This document shows, in pieces, positions 60,928 to 64,000 of a stretch of DNA of 64,000 nt. The notes under the pieces are model-generated. The model saw only the letters and a list, made by a program, of their open reading frames with translations. It was not told where the DNA came from and did not search any database. This DNA is from Rhizobium sp. AC27/96. GTDB taxonomy: Bacteria; Pseudomonadota; Alphaproteobacteria; Rhizobiales; Rhizobiaceae. Both the position numbers and the translations under genes were made by a program. Numbering within the stretch: the stretch's first letter is position 1; each line of letters opens with the position of its first letter. Location: contig NZ_LXKN01000018.1 of the NCBI RefSeq assembly GCF_001692325.1, positions 868,001-932,000 on the forward strand, written 5' to 3'.

Positions 60928-61791
60928 ATGAGCGCACCGCAGATCATCCTTGCTCCGCAGGCAGCAGAAACGGCTGGCCACATTGCGGCCGTCGAACAGA
61001 AGCTCGGCACGCTCGAACTCCTCTGGCAGTCGAGCCTGTTTCGCAAATCCCTGCTGATCGTCATCCTCGCCATCATCTGGGAGGCCTATGCCAGGCATCT
61101 CGACAATCCGCTGCTGTTCCCGACGCTCAGCGACACGCTGACCGCGCTTTACGACCGTTTTGCCGATGGCGTCCTGCCGGCACGCATCTGGACGACGCTG
61201 AAGGTACTAGTGACGGGTTACGTCTCGGGAACGGTGCTCGCCGCCATCCTCACGGTCGTCGCGATCAACACCCGTATCGGCACCGATTTTCTGGAAACCA
61301 TGACCGCAATGTTCAATCCGCTGCCAGCAATTTCGTTGTTGCCGCTCGCGCTCATCTGGTTCGGTCTCGGCCCGGCAAGCCTCGTTTTCGTGCTTATCCA
61401 TTCGGTTCTTTGGGCTGTGGCGCTCAACACCCATGCCGGCTTCCTCGGTGTATCCCGCACGCTGCGCATGGTCGGCGCCAATTATGGGCTGACGGGACTT
61501 TCCTATGTCTTCCGCATCTTGATCCCTGCCGCCTTCCCCTCGATCCTAACCGGATTGAAAATCGGCTGGGCCTTTTCCTGGCGCACGCTGATCGCCGCCG
61601 AGCTTGTGTTCGGTGTTTCCTCCGGCCAGGGCGGCCTTGGCTGGTTTATCTTCGAAAACCGCAATCTCCTCGACATTCCCTCGGTCTTCGCCGGCCTGCT
61701 GACTGTGATCGTCATTGGGCTTATTGTCGAGAACTTGGTCTTCCAGACGATCGAGCGTCGAACCCTGCAAAAATGGGGCATGAAGGAATGA
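60928..61791 (+). CDS. NitT/TauT-family ABC transporter permease
   Basis: 287-aa permease with about six membrane segments and the SsuC/TauC-type EAA loop GVSRTLRMVGANYGLTGLSYVFRILIPAAFPSILTGLKIGWAFSWRTLIAAEL. The ATG is 4 nt after the ATPase stop; GGGAG precedes it. Longer in-frame extension upstream overlaps the ATPase gene and is not used. Confidence 0.93.
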   Translation: MSAPQIILAPQAAETAGHIAAVEQKLGTLELLWQSSLFRKSLLIVILAIIWEAYARHLDNPLLFPTLSDTLTALYDRFADGVLPARIWTTLKVLVTGYVSGTVLAAILTVVAINTRIGTDFLETMTAMFNPLPAISLLPLALIWFGLGPASLVFVLIHSVLWAVALNTHAGFLGVSRTLRMVGANYGLTGLSYVFRILIPAAFPSILTGLKIGWAFSWRTLIAAELVFGVSSGQGGLGWFIFENRNLLDIPSVFAGLLTVIVIGLIVENLVFQTIERRTLQKWGMKE

Positions 61792-61846
61792 TGCGGCGCA
61801 TCGATTTATCGCTTCCACCAACATTTGGATACAAGGCTGGAATATA

Positions 61847-63583
61847 ATGAGCAGCAGGAAAAAGCCCTCGGAACTGCGCAGCGCCAGATGGTTCGCACCG
61901 GACGATCTTAGAAGCTCTGGTCATCGCTCGCGCACCATGCAGATGGGCTATGCGCCCGAAGAATGGGTAGACAAGCCCGTAATCGCCATCCTCAACACCT
62001 GGTCTGACGCCAATCCTTGCCACGCGCATTTCAAGCATCGCGTCGAGGATGTGAAGCGCGGCATCCTGCAGGCCGGCGGCTTCCCGTTGGAACTCCCCGC
62101 CCTGTCGCTATCGGAAAGCTATGTGAAGCCGACGACCATGCTTTATCGCAACATGCTGGCGATAGAAGCCGAGGAGCTTTTGCGCTCGCATCCGGTCGAC
62201 GGCGCCGTCTTGATGGGTGGCTGCGACAAGACCACGCCGGGCCTCGTCATGGGCGCGCTTTCCATGGGTCTGCCGATGATCTATCTGCCGGCCGGCCCGA
62301 TGCTGCGCGGCAATTATCGCGGCGAATATCTGGGCTCCGGCTCCGACGCCTGGAAATTCTGGGACGAGCGCCGCGCCGGCACCATCTCGGAGAAGGAATG
62401 GGTTGATGTCGAGGCCGGTATCGCCCGCTCCTACGGCCACTGTATGACCATGGGCACGGCGAGCACCATGACGGCGATCGCCGAAGCGCTCGGCCTCACC
62501 CTGCCCGGTGCAAGCTCGATCCCTGCTCCAGATGCCAACCATATCCGAATGTCCTCGGCCGTCGGCCGCCGCATCGTCGAGATGGTGTGGGAGGATCTCG
62601 TTCCCTCCAGGATCGTCACGCAAGCCGCTGTCAACAATGCCGTTGCCGTCGCGATGGCGACGGGCTGTTCCACCAATGCCGTCGTCCACCTGATCGCCAT
62701 GGCGCGGCGGGCCGGCACCAATCTCTCGCTCGACGACCTCGACAGGGCCGGCCGCACCACGCCGGTACTGGCCAATATCAGGCCGACCGGCAAGACCTAT
62801 CTGATGGAAGACTTCTACTATGCTGGCGGCCTTAGAGCCTTGATGGCGAAGCTTTCCTCCAAGCTCGATCTGTCGGCCCTCACCGTATCGGGCTTCACCC
62901 TCGGCGAAACGCTGGAGGGTGCCAAATGCTACAATGACGACGTCATCCGATCGCTCGACAACCCTGTCTATCATGAGGGCTCGCTTGCGGTGCTGAAAGG
63001 CAACCTTGCCCCGACAGGCGCCGTCATCAAACCCGCCGCCTGCGATCCGCGTTTTCATAAGCATCAGGGGCCGGCGCTGGTCTTCGACACCTATCCGGAG
63101 ATGAAGGCGGCAGTGGACGATGAAAATCTCGACATCACGCCCGACCACGTTATGGTGCTGCGCGGCGCCGGCCCACAGGGCGGCCCCGGCATGCCCGAAT
63201 GGGGCATGCTGCCGATCCCCAAGGCGCTCTTGAAGCAGGGGCATCGCGACATGCTTCGCCTCTCCGACGCCCGCATGAGCGGCACCAGCTACGGCGCCTG
63301 CATCCTGCATGTCTCGCCTGAATCCTACGTCGGCGGCCCGCTGGCGCTTCTACACAACGGCGATATCATTCGTCTCGATCTCGAGGCACGTCGTATCGAC
63401 ATGCTTGTCGACGAAGACGAATTGCAACGGCGCCGCGAAGCATGGGTCAAGCCGGCTGAAAAATTCGGCCGCGGCTATGGCTGGATGTTTTCGCGCCATG
63501 TGGCGCAGGCCGATACCGGCTGCGATTTCGACTTTCTGGAAACCAGCTTTGGCCCGACACCGGGCGAACCCGACATCTACTGA
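61847..63583 (+). CDS. IlvD/Edd-family dehydratase (sugar-acid dehydratase type)
   Basis: 578-aa iron-sulfur dehydratase. Three conserved cysteines that hold the cluster are at residues 58 (DANPCHAHFKH), 126 (LMGGCDKTTPG) and 199 (YGHCMTMGTASTM). Length and cysteine positions match the Rhizobium L-arabinonate/D-xylonate-type dehydratases more closely than true IlvD. Also seen are GCSTNAVVHLIAMARR, NLAPTGAVIKPAA and LSDARMSGTSYGACILHVSPE. It dehydrates an aldonic acid to a 2-keto-3-deoxy acid. It follows the ABC permease by 55 bp and precedes an RraA-like gene by 18 bp. Substrate not assignable from sequence alone. Confidence 0.9.
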   Translation: MSSRKKPSELRSARWFAPDDLRSSGHRSRTMQMGYAPEEWVDKPVIAILNTWSDANPCHAHFKHRVEDVKRGILQAGGFPLELPALSLSESYVKPTTMLYRNMLAIEAEELLRSHPVDGAVLMGGCDKTTPGLVMGALSMGLPMIYLPAGPMLRGNYRGEYLGSGSDAWKFWDERRAGTISEKEWVDVEAGIARSYGHCMTMGTASTMTAIAEALGLTLPGASSIPAPDANHIRMSSAVGRRIVEMVWEDLVPSRIVTQAAVNNAVAVAMATGCSTNAVVHLIAMARRAGTNLSLDDLDRAGRTTPVLANIRPTGKTYLMEDFYYAGGLRALMAKLSSKLDLSALTVSGFTLGETLEGAKCYNDDVIRSLDNPVYHEGSLAVLKGNLAPTGAVIKPAACDPRFHKHQGPALVFDTYPEMKAAVDDENLDITPDHVMVLRGAGPQGGPGMPEWGMLPIPKALLKQGHRDMLRLSDARMSGTSYGACILHVSPESYVGGPLALLHNGDIIRLDLEARRIDMLVDEDELQRRREAWVKPAEKFGRGYGWMFSRHVAQADTGCDFDFLETSFGPTPGEPDIY

Positions 63584-63601
63584 TCATAGAGGATATATCG
63601 C

Positions 63602-64000
63602 ATGAGCAATTACGTGCTGAGTAACGAGACACGCGACAAGCTGAAGGGGGTCGCGACGCCGACGATCGCCACCGCACTCTTCAAGCGCGGCTTGCGCAAC
63701 CAATTCATCCAGGATGTGCGGCCGCTATCGCCGAAGAAGGCGAACATGGTCGGCCAGGCCTTCACGCTGCGCTATATCCCGGCACGCGAAGACTTGAACA
63801 CGCTCGAGGTCTTCCGCAATCCGGAACACCCGCAACGTGCCGCCGTCGAGCAATGCCCTCCCGGTTTCATCCTGGTCATGGATAGCCGCAAGGATGCGCG
63901 AGCAGCCTCGGCGGGCTCGATCCTGATCTCGCGTCTGCAGGTGCGCGGCGTCGCCGGCGTCGTCACCGACGGCGGCTTCCGCGACAGCCCGGAAATCGCC
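63602..64000 (+). CDS. RraA-like / HMG aldolase-family protein (partial, C-terminus outside window)
   Basis: The first 133 codons of an RraA-like protein (the 4-hydroxy-4-methyl-2-oxoglutarate aldolase / RNase E inhibitor-like fold). Visible are VATPTIATALFKRGLRNQFI, MVGQAFTLRYIPAREDLN and RGVAGVVTDGGFRDSPEIA, the last with the Arg-Asp motif of the aldolase members. Cluster position after a dehydratase favours an aldolase acting on a keto acid over RNase regulation. GAGG about 9 nt upstream supports the ATG. Confidence 0.85.
   Translation, partial: MSNYVLSNETRDKLKGVATPTIATALFKRGLRNQFIQDVRPLSPKKANMVGQAFTLRYIPAREDLNTLEVFRNPEHPQRAAVEQCPPGFILVMDSRKDARAASAGSILISRLQVRGVAGVVTDGGFRDSPEIA

Noticed and set aside
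1..64000. Search for CRISPR arrays, insertion sequences, integrases, tRNA or rRNA genes and replication origins
   Set aside because: No regularly spaced repeats, transposase or integrase motifs, or recognisable RNA genes were seen, apart from the TPP riboswitch.

Overview
The window looks like alphaproteobacterial, Rhizobium/Agrobacterium-type DNA. It is GC-rich and densely packed. It carries a RopA/Omp2b-type porin, a thiCOSGE operon behind a TPP riboswitch, the nadABC operon under a NadQ-type regulator, an Lrp-type PutR facing a PutA that lacks its own DNA-binding domain, and many ABC-importer catabolic cassettes. I saw no rRNA, tRNA, CRISPR array, insertion sequence, phage gene or replication origin. 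The cassette-rich content would suit a chromid or megaplasmid as well as a chromosome; this is inference.

Layout. 1-4029 (minus): aldehyde dehydrogenase, branched-chain-type binding protein, LivG and LivF (cut by the window edge), with a divergent AraC regulator at 4274-5170. 5183-9453 (minus): a five-gene operon of ECF sigma factor, membrane anti-sigma-like protein, CpxP-like periplasmic protein, DUF1800 and Tat-exported DUF1501. 9833-13031: EF-hand protein, TetR regulator, porin. 13641-19143 (plus): glycosyltransferase-like protein, then TPP riboswitch and thiCOSGE. 19304-23164: small exported protein, DUF1989 protein with a divergent LysR, a second LysR with a divergent tautomerase, and a small orphan. 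23309-27657: putR/putA. 27894-36819 (plus): LacI regulator with two perfect operators, CUT1 sugar ABC transporter, GH127 glycosidase and GMC oxidoreductase. 36877-39150 (minus): FdhF/YdeP-like molybdoenzyme.

39305-52127 is the most interesting block, a peptidoglycan-recycling island: lytic transglycosylase, AnmK, a beta-lactamase-fold hydrolase, a family-5 peptide-type ABC importer with a fused double ATPase, MurQ, a GlcNAc-kinase-like protein, a MurA and a divergent RpiR-family regulator. The palindrome GGAAT-N5-ATTCC occurs both upstream of murQ and between murA and the rpiR gene, so the island is probably one RpiR regulon. I propose that muropeptides are released, imported, trimmed, phosphorylated by AnmK, cut by MurQ to GlcNAc-6-P, and partly returned to UDP-MurNAc synthesis through MurA.

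52224-64000: an SDR protein without the catalytic Tyr/Lys, nadABC with two palindromes in its promoter, nadQ, a methyltransferase, then a GntR regulator divergent from a NitT/TauT-type ABC importer, a sugar-acid dehydratase of the IlvD/Edd family and the start of an RraA-like aldolase gene, cut by the window end.
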